From positions 34,987,851 to 35,051,850 of the forward strand of contig JAKTNV010000001.1 in the NCBI GenBank assembly GCA_022747635.1: a stretch of DNA of 64,000 bases, written 5' to 3'. A program made the position numbers and the translations under genes. The stretch is from Hetaerina americana (lineage: Eukaryota; Arthropoda; Insecta; Odonata; Calopterygidae). Of the stretch, positions 1 through 12,128 are shown piece after piece; position 1 is the first letter of the stretch; the number at the start of each line of letters is the position of its first letter. The notes beneath the pieces were generated by a model. That model made no database searches, was not told where the DNA came from, and saw nothing but the letters and a program-made list of their open reading frames with translations.

Positions 1-1540
1 TAATAGTATATTAAAATAATTTTCAAACATTTTCCGTGTCGTTTCCCTAAGGAGAATCTGTTCATAAATGGCATTCTCCTTTTAAAAAACTCTTGAGCGC
101 TGCGGCAAAGTTTTAGTGACACGTAACTTTTCACTGAAAATGTATCCCCAAATTAATAGCAAAACGGGTGGAGAGGAGGAAAATTTCACTGAAAAAAGAA
201 ACTTGGGGATTGGTTTGTGAGATGATGCTAAATCTCGAGGCATCAGCGTTTGGCGGGACCCCCAATCACGGACCTTCGATTCAGTCGATCGGTCTACGAT
301 AGATGAACCATACACCAAAAGAGATGGGACGTGCCCGGGCATCGTTCAAGTTTTGAATGAGAATGCGGAGGACGTCAGCTGTTGCTCCGTTTATAATTTT
401 GCGATCCTCTTACCTTTTTTCATTTTGAAGCTCCGCACATATTTGCCGGCTCCGTTGAACTCGTTTCTTCCCCATACAAGAATGCCCTTGAAAGGTAAGA
501 TCGTTCAGACTGTAATGGGAGCCAAAATAGAATCAATCGGCTCGTTTAAAAAATTTGCGAGACGAGTTCAGTATGAAAACTGGGAGACATGCTTAAAATG
601 TTCCCATCTCTTTGAAAGAGGGAAAAGAAAGAACCAGAATATATATTAAACCGTTTGGCCCCCGTCGTCATGGGTATGTGGACACTGGTGATCATCGGTG
701 CAAAATTCGTTGGATGCGTGGTTGTGAAATTCTTAACGTCTTGTCCACATAGGTGGCAAACCCTTTTGTGACAGGCAGCTATCATTAATGAGTAGTGGGG
801 TAGAGGCTATCGAACAAAGCTCTGTGACGGGAAAAACTGCACCAAAGTGCCCCGAGAGCCCTTTCAACCATGACTTCTCTCGACAAGGCGAAGTGGCTCT
901 AGTTATTTTGGCCTCAGAATTCCTCCTATCATCCTCGCTGCACATTTGCGTGCGATTTTAGGAAATCGATATTATTTTCAAATGAAAGTGCATGGATAAC
1001 TGCGCAATCAGTAATCAGATTGATAAATAAGCCATAAATCATAATGATACGAAGCAATTGTTTGATTAAACATTATTTCCAATAAAATAATGCAAATAAT
1101 AAAAATAGCATTTATTCATACGATAAAAATTTTTGAGCGAGGTCTTTAAACCGTAACTGAGGAGCCATTCTAGCATTTTTTCTATGAATTGCTCTGTTAA
1201 TAATCATTTAATGAAACATATTTTTAATTAAAAAAATAATAGAAACAATCAATATGCTTCGTAAAATATTGAAGAAAAAATTTAGCCTAAACTACGAAGT
1301 TCACCTCAGTTTCTTTGCTTTGGATCCGTGAATGAGTGAATATGCATAGTTTACAGATCGAATTACATGTTTCATTTCGCAAGAATCATAATGGCAGAAC
1401 ATCATATCGCTTTGCGCCAAGAAGTGAAAATTATTTTGCGGCATGAAATAATAAAAATCTTAAAAATACATATCATTATATGCGTTTTACAATTTTGTTG
1501 AATAGAACTTCTCCGGGCGTGCTTAAAAAACTATGAACTA
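1..1540. other. AT-rich noncoding sequence
   Basis: No recognisable gene, tRNA, repeat array or transposon end was seen. Open frames are under 100 codons, lie on both strands and resemble no protein family I know. The stretch 1020-1500 is especially AT-rich. Confidence 0.6.
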
Positions 1541-1555
1541 AAAGGACAGAAAAAG

Positions 1556-1990
1556 GTGTCAGTGGCGTATAACCATCGGATTCACGCAGGCAGAGCTTTG
1601 AGGACCTCGCCCAATCAGTTGGGTCCGATCCTGTCCAACTCCCGCTTAGGGGTATTCAAACTCATCGGTCCCGCTTGTTTCGCGGCCGCTTCTCCCGTCC
1701 GTCCTCCGACGTTCCCTCATATCAGGCGGCATTTCTCTCACCCCCCGCGCCCCCCCCACCCCATCCCCCCACGCCACCTTTCCCTCCCGCGCCACCCCAC
1801 AGTCGCCCCCCCCACAAAATTTTCTTCGTTTTCGATATGTCTGGATTGCGCTTTTCTGCACAAATGCTGCCCACATGTTTTGTTTGAACAAACTTTCCTA
1901 TTAAATGCACCATTCTTCTTTAGCTCTCTCTCTCTCTATCTTTTTCCGTCTGTCTCACATATTAATTTCTTTCCACCCTCCTCCTGATAA
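1556..1990. other. GC-richer patch with C-rich, pyrimidine-rich + strand
   Basis: The + strand is dominated by C and T from about 1680 to 1990, with several C runs around 1740-1815 and a CT-repeat near 1925. A 143-codon frame crosses it, but its Pro/Ser/His-rich translation is what a C/T-biased tract gives by chance, and overlapping frames are open on both strands. I infer a low-complexity patch and not a gene. Confidence 0.5.
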
Positions 1991-2114
1991 TGCCACCGTT
2001 TTCTTTCACCGAAGTTGCTGTTCGTAGATTTTTTTGCACTTCACTTTGTCGCCTCTGCGGTTACTGCCTGCAACAGCTCATCACCGCTATTCACCCATAG
2101 CTTTTGGCGCTGCG

Positions 2115-2170
2115 TGTTTGTTTGTTTGTTTGTTCGGATTGATTGATTGATTGTCTGACTGATTGATTAC
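2115..2170. repeat. Short (GTTT)n and (GATT)n microsatellites
   Basis: About four to five GTTT units are followed by a GATT run with interruptions. These are simple tetranucleotide repeats in otherwise unremarkable sequence. Confidence 0.7.
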
Positions 2171-2394
2171 TGATGATCGTTTTCTGTTGATTTCTTTTAT
2201 TCTACTTGCACGACTGGAAATATGAGTACAAGATGGTGATGATAGCTTGTTTTGTCCGTATCTAACCTCTTTGTCTTGTTAAAAGGGAGGTATCTTTCAT
2301 TTGAAATGCTAATGTTTAAACGATAAATCATCTTCTTAAAATTTAGGAATTTAAAAATACTCTCTAAACGTTTTATACCAATAACATTTCTTAT

Positions 2395-2401
2395 GTATAT
2401 A

Positions 2402-2464
<63 letters not shown>
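2395..2464. repeat. (TA)n microsatellite
   Basis: A nearly pure TA dinucleotide run of about 55 bp follows a slightly interrupted lead-in. I see no transposon end next to it, in contrast to most other TA tracts in the window. Confidence 0.95.
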
Positions 2465-2468
<4 letters not shown>

Positions 2469-5400
2469 AAAGTTAATAGGCACTACATTTGAAAAGTGTG
2501 ACATTTAGCTTTAACTTATATGTATAATCTAATAATATTACAGCATGATTAAATGGGTGCAAATATATAAAATACTTATTATTTAAGTACCTAATTTTTT
2601 ATCAATCGGAAAATTCGAAATAAATTATGTTTGAAAATAGTTTTTTTCTTACTCTAGGAATTTGGCAATAAAAATTCTTTCTTCATAGTCTGTATGAATG
2701 TTTAGGTATGTTATTGAATGTTTTTTAATTGACACTATCTTCCATGAAAGGTTTTTTCTTTCATTAGAATTAGTAAATCATCTCAACATTTTTACAAAAT
2801 GAAAAACTGCATTCATCCTTAATGCTAACAATCCAATAAATTTGAAAGAAATTTTATTTATATTCTCCCAGCGATACCAATTAAATTGTATGTTCTATTT
2901 TGCATTCCAATACACTTTCCAGTGAGGTGCTTACCTAAATACTCTGAATCAACAGCAGTCAATCCTCTGTCGCAATTTAAATAGCTTTAAAAGTTGAATT
3001 ACTGTATTTATCGTATTTGAAAATGTGAGAATGCACCTGAAAAAAAGAGATTCTCACAAAAGTCCGTAGCAAGAGTTATATTAAAGAGCTTACTCTTTTA
3101 TGGAGAAAAAAAAAGTATTATTATAATAATCAGGATGAAATAAATGACAGCGAAGTCTGATGAAATTGTTCAACATTTTACGAGAGCCCTTGTAGGTGAT
3201 ATTTTGTTATTATTACTCCATAGATTTCATTACTATGGTAAAATTATAATTGATGTTCATTTAACTATCTAAGACAAAAAATTAGCTTAGTGTTGGTAGG
3301 GTCCTAAAATTTTAAAAATCCTCGATCTATTTGTATAATTTTGGAGTGTTTGCTCTACAATGAGATATCGCCTTAGTAATTTTGATCTTATAATTGGAAT
3401 TTCAATATTTCAAGATATCCTAAATTGGACTCTTCTTCATTATCGTTTCTAAAATTTGCAAGTAATACGGGAACTTTGCTCAAGAATTCATAGCTGTAGT
3501 TAGAAGAGTATACTTTTATGATAATTTTTGCACATATAAAGAGCATTGTTCTTTTACATTAGTTGAATACTGGCGTAAAAGTTTTCAAAATCATATGTTT
3601 GTCTGCATTATATTGGTGTGTAGATATGTTTATTAAGCTTAAAATAAATCAAAAGTGAGATTTGATCACCAAGGTTTGATAATAGGTTAAGAAAATTATT
3701 CTTCCGTCTTTCTTTTAAAAGCGCTAAGAGTAATCCTCGTGTGTAGAGGGAATCTTTACGCCAATGGACGGCGGCGAGAATTGCCCAGGGTCCTCGCCAA
3801 AACTCGAGCTGCTGTCGGCTCTGTTTGTGCATCAAGGCGGAAACTTAGATATCCCGATCTGTGAGAGCGAAGACGGAGAGCAAACGTTTGCAACTCGGGT
3901 GGTGCAAACGGAAACACCCAAACGCCCTCACCCAAAAAACTAGGTGGGAAATGGTGGCAAGAACCGTGTTCAACATTGGTGGTCGCCATCACCTTTAAGA
4001 ATAAAATTTGTCTAATCCACCCATAAGCGTCGGAACGTAACAAATATCGTGAAAACAGACAAATAACGTGCCTTTTGCAAAAAGGCCTCAGTAATTACAA
4101 CCGAGGTAGATGATTTCAACCTTTACAAATATAGTACTGCTTATTTTTGCGACAAAACTACTCTTGTCAGGCTAGATGGCAGTGGTCAGACGAGTGGAGG
4201 AGCGGTGAAGCATTTATATACTTTAGAGGAAAGAGGTATACCAAATACTTACCAACAGGGTGCGATCAGATATCATTGCCATTTAAGAGTAAATACTGTT
4301 GAAAGTCATTTTGATTTTTTTTCAACTTTCACAGGGACTGGCAGTGGCCTATCAATTTTGGTAAACCATTGGGGATATTAGGGAGGGTTAATTGAGCCTC
4401 CTTCCCACCGTATACGTACTTCTCCGCTTAATTACATGGACATTAACATTTAACGCAATTTATCGCGGGATTATGGCGCCCCGACTTCAGTTTGGAACGT
4501 TGAAAACCTGTTGTCGAGCTTGAATGCTTCTAGGTATACCTAATTTATATTTATGGATTGTTCATCCGGCAGCAATATTAGTTAAATATATGTTACTGGA
4601 ATGTGTTTTTCCTGGAACGCCGAGTAATCTCTACGCAGAGAAGCGTAAATTTATCTGCCTTTTAAGCATTTAAGGCAACTGTTTATGGCAAAATTTACCC
4701 ATAATTATTGTGCTTCCGGAGAGAAATTTACGCAATTTGAAATGGAGATCATAATTTTGGTGCTGCGTAGATGTAAGCTTTAGGGTTAAAATTACGTTTA
4801 ATTAATTCCTACTCCGTTTTAAAATTGTATCGGAAATATATGTAAAAATAATGTAAATACACTAAAATAGACTAAAAATTTATTTTTTCAGAAAAATCCT
4901 GATATTTTTATGTTATTGAATTTATTTTTTGTCTATTATATACCTTCCTTTAGTACTCACCGTTTTGCTTATTTAACAATAGCCCTCGAATGAAAAGGTT
5001 ATCTTTACAGTCGTTTTTATTACACCAAATTTGGTAATACATGCTAGTTTCTCTGGAAAATTAGATAATCTTGTCTAAAACTGAATTAATATCGACGAGA
5101 TTAATTATTTTCAGTTCTCATTGGTCATTCTTAAAAATTATCATTTTTAAGCAAAAAATTATATTGATATAGGTTAAAGTTATAACTTGATTAATGGGAA
5201 GTAATACATTGCATAGGTGATTATTATGGTCATTAGTATTATTGCGCTGGGTCGGACAATAAAATGATTTCGATGGACCCAGGCACTATTCACTAACTTG
5301 GCTCAATTAACGTGAAACCTCACATTATATGTTACAATAATTTATACTTTACATCTGTATTCTTTCCTCCTCCCTTAATTCCATTCAAAATTCTTAGTAT

Positions 5401-5797
5401 TCTGCTTTCTTTACCTCGCTTTCCAAGCCTTCTTCTTTTCTTCTTTCTACTACCATCTTAAGCACCTCATTCCCTCTCAGCATCTGCATTCAATTGCCTT
5501 GCCGTCATTGAATTACCGCAAAAACCTTTTCTCTTCTCTTACCATGCTGCAGACTTCTTCGTTTATTTTCCTTTTCGTACATTTTATTTTTTTCCATTCT
5601 TCTCCACACCCACTTCTCAAAGTCTCCCAATCTGCATTTATCTTCCTCCCTTAATAACTAAGTTTTTGACACATAGAAGTATGAATATTTGTCTTTCCTT
5701 GACGTATTTACTTAGAGCGTCTAATCCCACCTCATAATAATAAGGGATAAGTGGCAAAATTGGAGGAGAGTACTAATCGTTGTATTATAAACAGCTT

Positions 5798-5798
<1 letters not shown>
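2465..5798. other. AT-rich noncoding sequence
   Basis: No gene or transposon was recognised. A GC-richer interval lies at about 3720-3960 with a 95-codon minus-strand frame whose translation I do not recognise. The + strand of 5350-5660 is pyrimidine-rich. Confidence 0.5.

Positions 5799-5867
<69 letters not shown>
5799..5867. repeat. (TA)n microsatellite at the 3' end of a SINE
   Basis: About 65 bp of uninterrupted TA repeat directly abuts the tail of the minus-strand SINE that follows. On the minus strand the SINE body runs straight into this tract, so I infer it is the element's 3' simple-repeat tail, possibly expanded after insertion. Confidence 0.95.
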
Positions 5868-5870
<3 letters not shown>

Positions 5871-6091
5871 TCAAACACGAAATCCCGCCAAACGGCGAAT
5901 AAATACTCATATATACAGAAACAGATATAAGGAAAAGGGATAGGAACACATATAAAGGACGAACACAATAGAGGTGGGGAAGGCGGAATCGAACGGATCA
6001 CAAGAGTAAAAATATTTCCTCAACCGGGACTCGAACACCGGATCTTTCCACTTGCCGGGCGGATGCTCTTAACCACTTGATCTATCGAGGA
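5868..6091 (-). mobile_element. tRNA-derived SINE, family B, minus strand
   Basis: Read on the minus strand, the element begins with a tRNA-like head. An A-box-like segment (GTGGTTAAGAGC) lies at about 6065-6080 and a good B-box (GTGTTCGAGTCCC) within 6024-6041, at normal tRNA spacing. A roughly 150-bp non-tRNA body follows and ends in (TA)n. A second B-box-like sequence (GTTCGATTCC) lies in the body at about 5984-5994. A diverged second copy with the same order of parts lies at 34.2 kb, which supports a dispersed family. The 5' end is approximate because the transition above 6091 is not clear. The tRNA parent is not certain. SINEs of this design are transcribed by RNA polymerase III and depend on LINE enzymes in trans. 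Confidence 0.75.
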
Positions 6092-6324
6092 TAGTCAATT
6101 TACCCTGAGATCCGTGGGTCTAATATGTCGCCAAGCGCCCCGATTCTTTCAGCCAAGAGATGGCGTCAGGGGGCAGTTTCACCCATCAAAGGAGAAATAG
6201 ACAATACACAAGGAAAGGAAAGGACAGTGGGTTAGAATTCATACAACATCATACAGGAAAGGAACAGTGCGTTTCGTGGCACGCATAGCCAGAAGAAAGA
6301 GATGAGCCACATTGGCCAAATACA
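6092..6324. other. Spacer between two copies of the SINE-B tail
   Basis: Moderately GC-rich sequence of unknown origin separates the SINE head from the second copy of its tail. It may include the 5' part of the SINE family or another element. No ORF or RNA gene was recognised. Confidence 0.4.
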
Positions 6325-6442
6325 CATTCAAACACGAAATCCCGCCAAACGGCGAATAAATACTCATATATACAGAAACAGATATAAGGAAAAGGGATAG
6401 GAACACATATAAAGGACGAACACAATAGAGGTGGGGAAGGCG
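6325..6442 (-). repeat. Second, identical copy of the SINE-B 118-bp tail
   Basis: This 118-bp block matches 5868-5985 base for base by eye, in the same orientation, 457 bp away. The tRNA head is missing. Where the first copy continues with GGAATCGAAC, this copy reads the inverse, GTTCGATTCC, and then enters a TA tract. The identity suggests a recent local duplication or gene conversion. Confidence 0.85.
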
Positions 6443-6452
6443 TTCGATTCCG

Positions 6453-6455
<3 letters not shown>

Positions 6456-6488
<33 letters not shown>
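6456..6488. repeat. (TA)n microsatellite
   Basis: A TA run of about 33 bp follows the duplicated SINE tail and continues into a short CA/TA stretch. Confidence 0.9.
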
Positions 6489-6490
<2 letters not shown>

Positions 6491-6507
6491 AACACACATA
6501 TATATAA

Positions 6508-6540
6508 ATCAGCTGTCGGTCTCCTGCCTTAAATACTACG
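6508..6540 (+). mobile_element. 3' tip of a SINE family A element
   Basis: The 33-bp sequence matches the 3' end of the family A SINEs at 29.36 and 63.32 kb: the block CAGCTGTCGGTCTCCT, then CC and TAAATACTAC. Only the tip is present, next to a TA tract, so this is a severely truncated copy. Confidence 0.65.
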
Positions 6541-9500
6541 ATATACATAACTCAAAATTAAAATATTAATAAATGATGAAAGTTATGACACTGAATTGAG
6601 AAATTATTTTGAGAAAAGGTGTAAAAAATTCCAAATTTTTAACGAATGAAGAAATAGGGAGCAGTGAACATTTTATGTTTATTTGGACTAAGCCCTTTGG
6701 AATCATTTCATTGAAATTTCAGCAAGTTGTGGTAACGGTATTGCCTATACGGTATGACCTAAAGAATTCTGACGTTTGAAATTTTTATAGATATATCAAG
6801 GATGACTATCTGATTGGAAAAAAGATTGGTCATCTTCTTCTGTAGGCGTAATATGTGCACCCCATGGGTGTAAATTGGTAAAATGGAGATCAAGGTCTCC
6901 ATTAATAACTAAATAAGAATACAATAAAATACATTATAAATTAATTCATAATTAATAAATATAAGAAACCAAAATAAGCTTTACAGATAAACTAAAATCT
7001 TGATCCATTATTGCTAGTTGATAAACTTCTGTTGATTAAATTTGAATGGGGAAAAATGGTGATATTTACCTCACGTACGGATTATTTTAAAAATCACGTC
7101 TATTTGTTAAGCTAATAACTAATTGATTTTAGGCAGGTTTAATTACAGTGCCTAGTAGGTACAAATATAGTATGTGTTCGACAGAAGTGGACTTTGTTTC
7201 CGATATAGCATTCTGGGAATTGAAATTCTTCGTTTAATCGACCCAAACCCCTTTATGACGGCGATGTGGTACACGCTTGTCTCTTCTTCCCCTCCAACCT
7301 CCTCGTTCCTCTCCTCCCCCCACTCTCTCTCTACCTTAAAACCCCTCAAAGCTCATGCTTATCGGAAAATTCCCCTCGGGATAATATCAAGTGCTTCCTC
7401 TGCGCGTAGCCTTGAACTTGACTACGGTAGTTCATTTTAAAAGTATTTCCAAGGGTATGTATCGTCCGGGTTGATTGGAGTATCGTCTGAAGAATGTGAA
7501 GGCCACCACTTGTCTATTATACCCTCTGAGGAGCACTTGCAATGGGATCTCTCAACGTTTTAACGGATTTTAATTTAAAGCATATTTTTTCTAGAGAGTA
7601 TTAACGTGAGGAGCCACAGTCGAGAGTTTTGCCCGGTAAAACAATAAATGAAAAGAATTAAAATGATAAAAAAGATTTAAATAGGATTAAAGAATAAATT
7701 AAGAGTAAAAAATATGAAAATCCCGCAGAGTCGTTTGCATAAAGGTCAACCGTGTCAAATTGCAAAGATTTATACGTGATATGCAAGAATTGGAACCTAA
7801 GCCGCAATGAATTTATTTCTTGTGGAAAATTTTAATTATTTCCTTATTTATTCTAAGATATAAGGATCCATTTGGGGCCGTGTTCTTTGGAGGTTCAGTT
7901 ATATATCTCAATTGCATTGATGGTATAAAATAAAAACTTAAGATCATTTAGGAAAATCTGGTGAATCTATTTCTTTACTTGCAAAAATAGACTTGGAATT
8001 TAGATTCATCTTCGTGCGGAAAGAATTAATACAAGTAATTATAATAATTTCCAGATAAATGTTTTAAAATATATTCTAACTAAAATACTCAAGTGCCCTG
8101 CACATAGCTATATTTCTGGCTTCAAAAAGTTGGTCTCGAATGAAATTTTCTCTCCCCCAATGACGTGATTTCAAAAAGGGCAGATGAAATTTTAGCTCAT
8201 GCTCGACAAATTTGCAAAATTAATGATGAAGAATTAACAAAGAATATCCCAAACTGAAGTATGTAAGATATAAAATTTAGGTGCTTCGCTAAAATTAAAT
8301 TTATTCGAATTTTTGGTGTTTTGGATAAAAAACAATATTTGAACCGAATTTAAGAAGTATTATTGAAGGTGTCTCGGGAAGGAGGGGCAACACCCTTGCT
8401 CCTACCTACCCCTTGATTCACGATTGTATGCGAAGATAACGAAAAATTGGCAACTCCCAGGAATTGAATGAATTTGACTTTGCATTAGGGAAATGAATAA
8501 ACTCGGCGGCATGGAAGAAAATATATGTTCCTCAGGGAGTATTGATTTTCTTGATTTTTGGTCTGACCGGCGGGTTCATTAGCTATCTAATTCACTGGCA
8601 ATGGAACATTTATAACATTAACTATCCTCCATAATTGGGCTAGGGCGCGAAAACTATCCTTCCGACGCAATCAACCATCGCAACCATACGTCGCTATATC
8701 CTTAAATAAATCCTAGACAACTCGTCGTCTTATCCGAAACGTCAATTAAAAATTTACTAAATTTTATCAGCTTAGGTACTCGTCATATTTATGGATTAGG
8801 AATTCGGACGATGTTTGTCTTTATTTGGCCCGCTGAACGTGATCCCGCCGGATAAATAGCCGTATTACAGTGGACTCTCAGCGTTGCGCGCAACTCCGTA
8901 TTAGGCCCCTCTGGTACCAAATCATTCAAATCATTTAATCGTGTAACTGCTCCGCCTTGCAGATTATAACTGAATCTTAGCCAATTGATGATGGTTTTAG
9001 AGATAGAGATAAGGTAAACTGTTTCTTAAGTGGTGACGCTTAAATTATTTGTAAGTTAACTTGGATTTGTGAGCTATGGTAAGCATACTCCTGTAACTTC
9101 ATCAATCATGTTTCGGAAGCGACTCAAAGGAGTGCGGTGAATTCTCAACCCGGGTTACCGAGACCGGCAATGGCGGAGAAGCAGCAATCGTCAATGGTTA
9201 GTTTGAGTGAAGCTCCATAACTACCATCTGAGCCATGCGACTCTATGTATAAAAATAATATCAACCCAGCAGATTAAAATGGGATCCAGAAAAATGTAAA
9301 TAATATTATTACCGAAGGTTGTCTAGCGATTGAATCAGGTTGTTGATGAAAGCTGAGGCTAACCTCCGCTAAACATCACCCAGTACGGCAGTAGAAACTG
9401 CAAGACCCTAAACTACAAAAGGCATTCTTAAACCCCGCATACTTTGAGCCACCCTTCATTCCGACCAACATGCCTCTTCTTCTCATCCCTCGCCCATTCT

Positions 9501-9655
9501 ACCCTCTTCGGCATCCTTCAACATTCCATCGCCATTCAAAATGCCCTGCATCTACTTCTCCCGCCTCATCTTTGAACTTCACACGACCACCCTCTTACTC
9601 ATTTTATCCTTCCCCCCCTGGGCCTAATTTAAAACACGCCAGACTAATAATTCAA
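6541..9655. other. AT-rich noncoding sequence
   Basis: No gene or transposon was recognised. A C-rich patch lies at 7285-7345 and the + strand of 9465-9640 is pyrimidine-rich. Open frames are short and unremarkable. Confidence 0.55.
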
Positions 9656-9659
9656 AAGG

Positions 9660-10290
9660 GAAATGAGGTGTGTCGCCGCCAACGGAGGCAATGCGCCGTG
9701 ATGCCGCACGCGGCCGGTTAAGCCGACGGTGGGTTTTCAGCCATGTACCTCACCCCTGGCGCGGCTCTCCAGAGGGGTCACCGATCTGGGGAGTACGGCA
9801 TGGAGTTGCGGCCGGGAGGGCCGGGGGGGGGCAGTGCGAAGGGGAGGGGTCAGGGGTAGCGGAATTCCGGGGGCACGGGCGAGGGAGGAAGGAAGCTCAC
9901 GTCCATGCCGGCGGACCGATAGGGGCCGACGACACCCCCGCTCTTACATCGAATGGATGGGTGGTGAAGGGGGGAGGAGGGTGGTGAGTTTGTGTGTGTG
10001 TTTTCCGGTGGGGGATGGAAAGGTGGCGGCGGGGCGGGTGGTGCCCACTTTCGATGGAGAGCCCTTTAGGAAAGGAAGGAGGGGGCTCTGAATTAATCAA
10101 GGATGATCGGGGAAAGGAAACGCGGGCGAGGGGCGGGAGGGGGGAAAGAGGGGCGGGGGTCGTGTTGGAAGTATCGAGGTACGGCGCATCAATTAGTGCA
10201 CCCCCACGCTACCGGGAGTCTATGGTTGCAAGGACGAAGGGGGTCGACGTGACGTCCTTGTCCCGCTGCGCGCGGTCCTCCTTAAAGGGG
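9660..10290. other. GC/CpG-rich island, purine-rich + strand, G-run clusters
   Basis: The + strand carries many G runs and frequent CpG. G-run clusters able to form G-quadruplexes lie at about 9814-9894, 9966-9985 and 10130-10159 (the last: GGGG-C-GGG-A-GGGGGG and, after 5 nt, GGGG-C-GGGGG). Several frames of 80-120 codons are open on both strands, as expected from few stop codons in GC-rich DNA. None is recognisable. It could be a promoter-like island, but no transcript evidence is visible. Confidence 0.55.
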
Positions 10291-10308
10291 GCTTTGATTC
10301 CCCTTTAA
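10282..10308. other. 9-bp-arm hairpin at the strand-composition switch
   Basis: TTAAAGGGG and CCCCTTTAA form perfect 9-bp arms around a 9-nt loop. The hairpin sits where the + strand changes from purine-rich (upstream) to pyrimidine-rich (downstream). The right arm runs into CCTTTAAAAGG, itself near-palindromic and TATA-like. Confidence 0.7.
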
Positions 10309-10870
10309 AAGGGTTCTCTCCTCGTAGCCACCTCCTCACTCACTGGCCCACTCTCCGAACCAACCCCTCCCTCATACCATATCGACCGTATTCTCCTAGC
10401 CCCCCCTTATCTTACCCCCTCTTATCCCCCTCTCCACGGGCAGCTCATGCAATCCCCTTCCCTTTCCTTTCAAAACCCTTCGGCCGTACCCTCGTCCTCC
10501 TCACGTACCCTCGCAACCCCCCCTCCCCCACCATTTTTCCCTAGAGTCTCCTCCATTCTCACTCCGAATTTCTCTCTCTTCCTTTCGGAAACCTCTTCTC
10601 ATTTCGAAGTGAAAGCACGCACTCACGTGCGAGAAGAAACACACGCGCGCCTTTGAACGAGATGGGCTGGGAGTCACAGTGGCGAGCTCCCGCCCACGCC
10701 GAGGGAGGACGGGGAACAATCCGGCAGAACGCTGGCGAGAAGAGGATAAAAATGTTTGCAGGGATGTAAGGAGGAGGGGAGGGAAAGGGAGGGTAATGGT
10801 GGAGAAATATTCCACCCCCGCAAGAGCTACCCCTTCTCCCTTCAACACGGTCGTCGCCATACATTCGCGA
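10309..10870. other. GC-rich island, mainly pyrimidine-rich + strand
   Basis: From about 10310 to 10660 the + strand is dominated by C and T with frequent CpG. It turns purine-rich again at about 10680-10800. Overlapping 100-120-codon frames on the minus strand show low-complexity translations and no known domain. Confidence 0.5.
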
Positions 10871-12068
10871 AGCTCACCGTCAAATTCACATGTCGATGTA
10901 ATACGAGGGAAAATATCAATGAAACAAAATCAATGGAAAACAAAATTATAGCAAATTCTGAGCAGACAGCTCATTGGTTTTAATAAATGCCTGAGCTTGC
11001 CTCTTTAATGATAGGTCTTTCTCTCAAAAAGCCCTGGTATGTATCCCATTTCGTCGTAGGAAAAATATATCGGGCCCCCTAATTAGTCTTGGTTGTTTTT
11101 GTTTTTGACGATCGCAAATTATTGGAGAAACGACATGCAATTATGTATAAAAATTTACAGGATTAAGGGGAGAAAGTAGTAGAGAGGAAAAAGTTAGTTT
11201 GGAGTAAGAAAGCAAGGTGGGGGAAGTTCACAGCATCATTTAGAAGAACATTAGTGTTTTCATACAGGATAGAGGAATAGAGTGGCCTTTTTTGTTTCAT
11301 TTCTGTGTACATTAATTCAAAGATGTAGTAATGAATCATTAGCACCGGTATGTTCATAGAAACTTTTTTCTTACATTTAATTTATTCGAAAGGGTATATA
11401 CCATATCGGTTTGGCGGTGATATTCCCGAACATTGTAAATATACAATTTTTTGCTCTCCTTACAGCGAGAAGTTTATGCCTATGTAGTTTAAATAATTGC
11501 GATTTGAAAATCTCTGCCTACCCTAATGGTAGTTACCTTAAGTTACGATGAAATAATTCCAATCTATAACTACGTGTTGTAATACCTAGTAAACCTACCG
11601 ACCGTGTACGGCAAGTCCCCCGTTGGCTGATTGAAAGGGGTTTGAAAGTGGGAAAATGGAAGCGAAAGGATCAGATGGGAGTAGAGGCCATTGAGTTGTA
11701 GCAATCACGTATTGTTGTGAAAATAAATGAGTCTATAAATCTATTCTTTGTTCGAGATATCTCAGGTCTCGCTTAACCTTTCGTATAATATATCATCAGC
11801 TTGCATCAACAACCGATTGGAGTAAACTTTGTGGTTTCACGCTTTACATCGCAAAGGTTTTGTATATGAGGGACATATAAATAAATACATGTATATTTAT
11901 GTATATACATATATGTATATACGAATATGAATAAATAACGTACTAAACGCATCGTACTAAATAACAAAATTCGATGGAAAAGCATGTTCTTCTTCCCTAT
12001 AAAAATAAGAAAAGATTGGTGATTTGATGTAATAATGCATAGCATTGAATATCCTACAGATCTATGTC

Positions 12069-12070
<2 letters not shown>
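10871..12070. other. AT-rich noncoding sequence
   Basis: Nothing was recognised. Short ORFs only. Confidence 0.55.
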
Positions 12071-12124
<54 letters not shown>

Positions 12125-12128
12125 TATA
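12071..12128. repeat. (TA)n-(CA)n compound microsatellite
   Basis: About 43 bp of TA repeat is followed by a short (CA) run and more TA. No transposon end is visible beside it. Confidence 0.95.
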
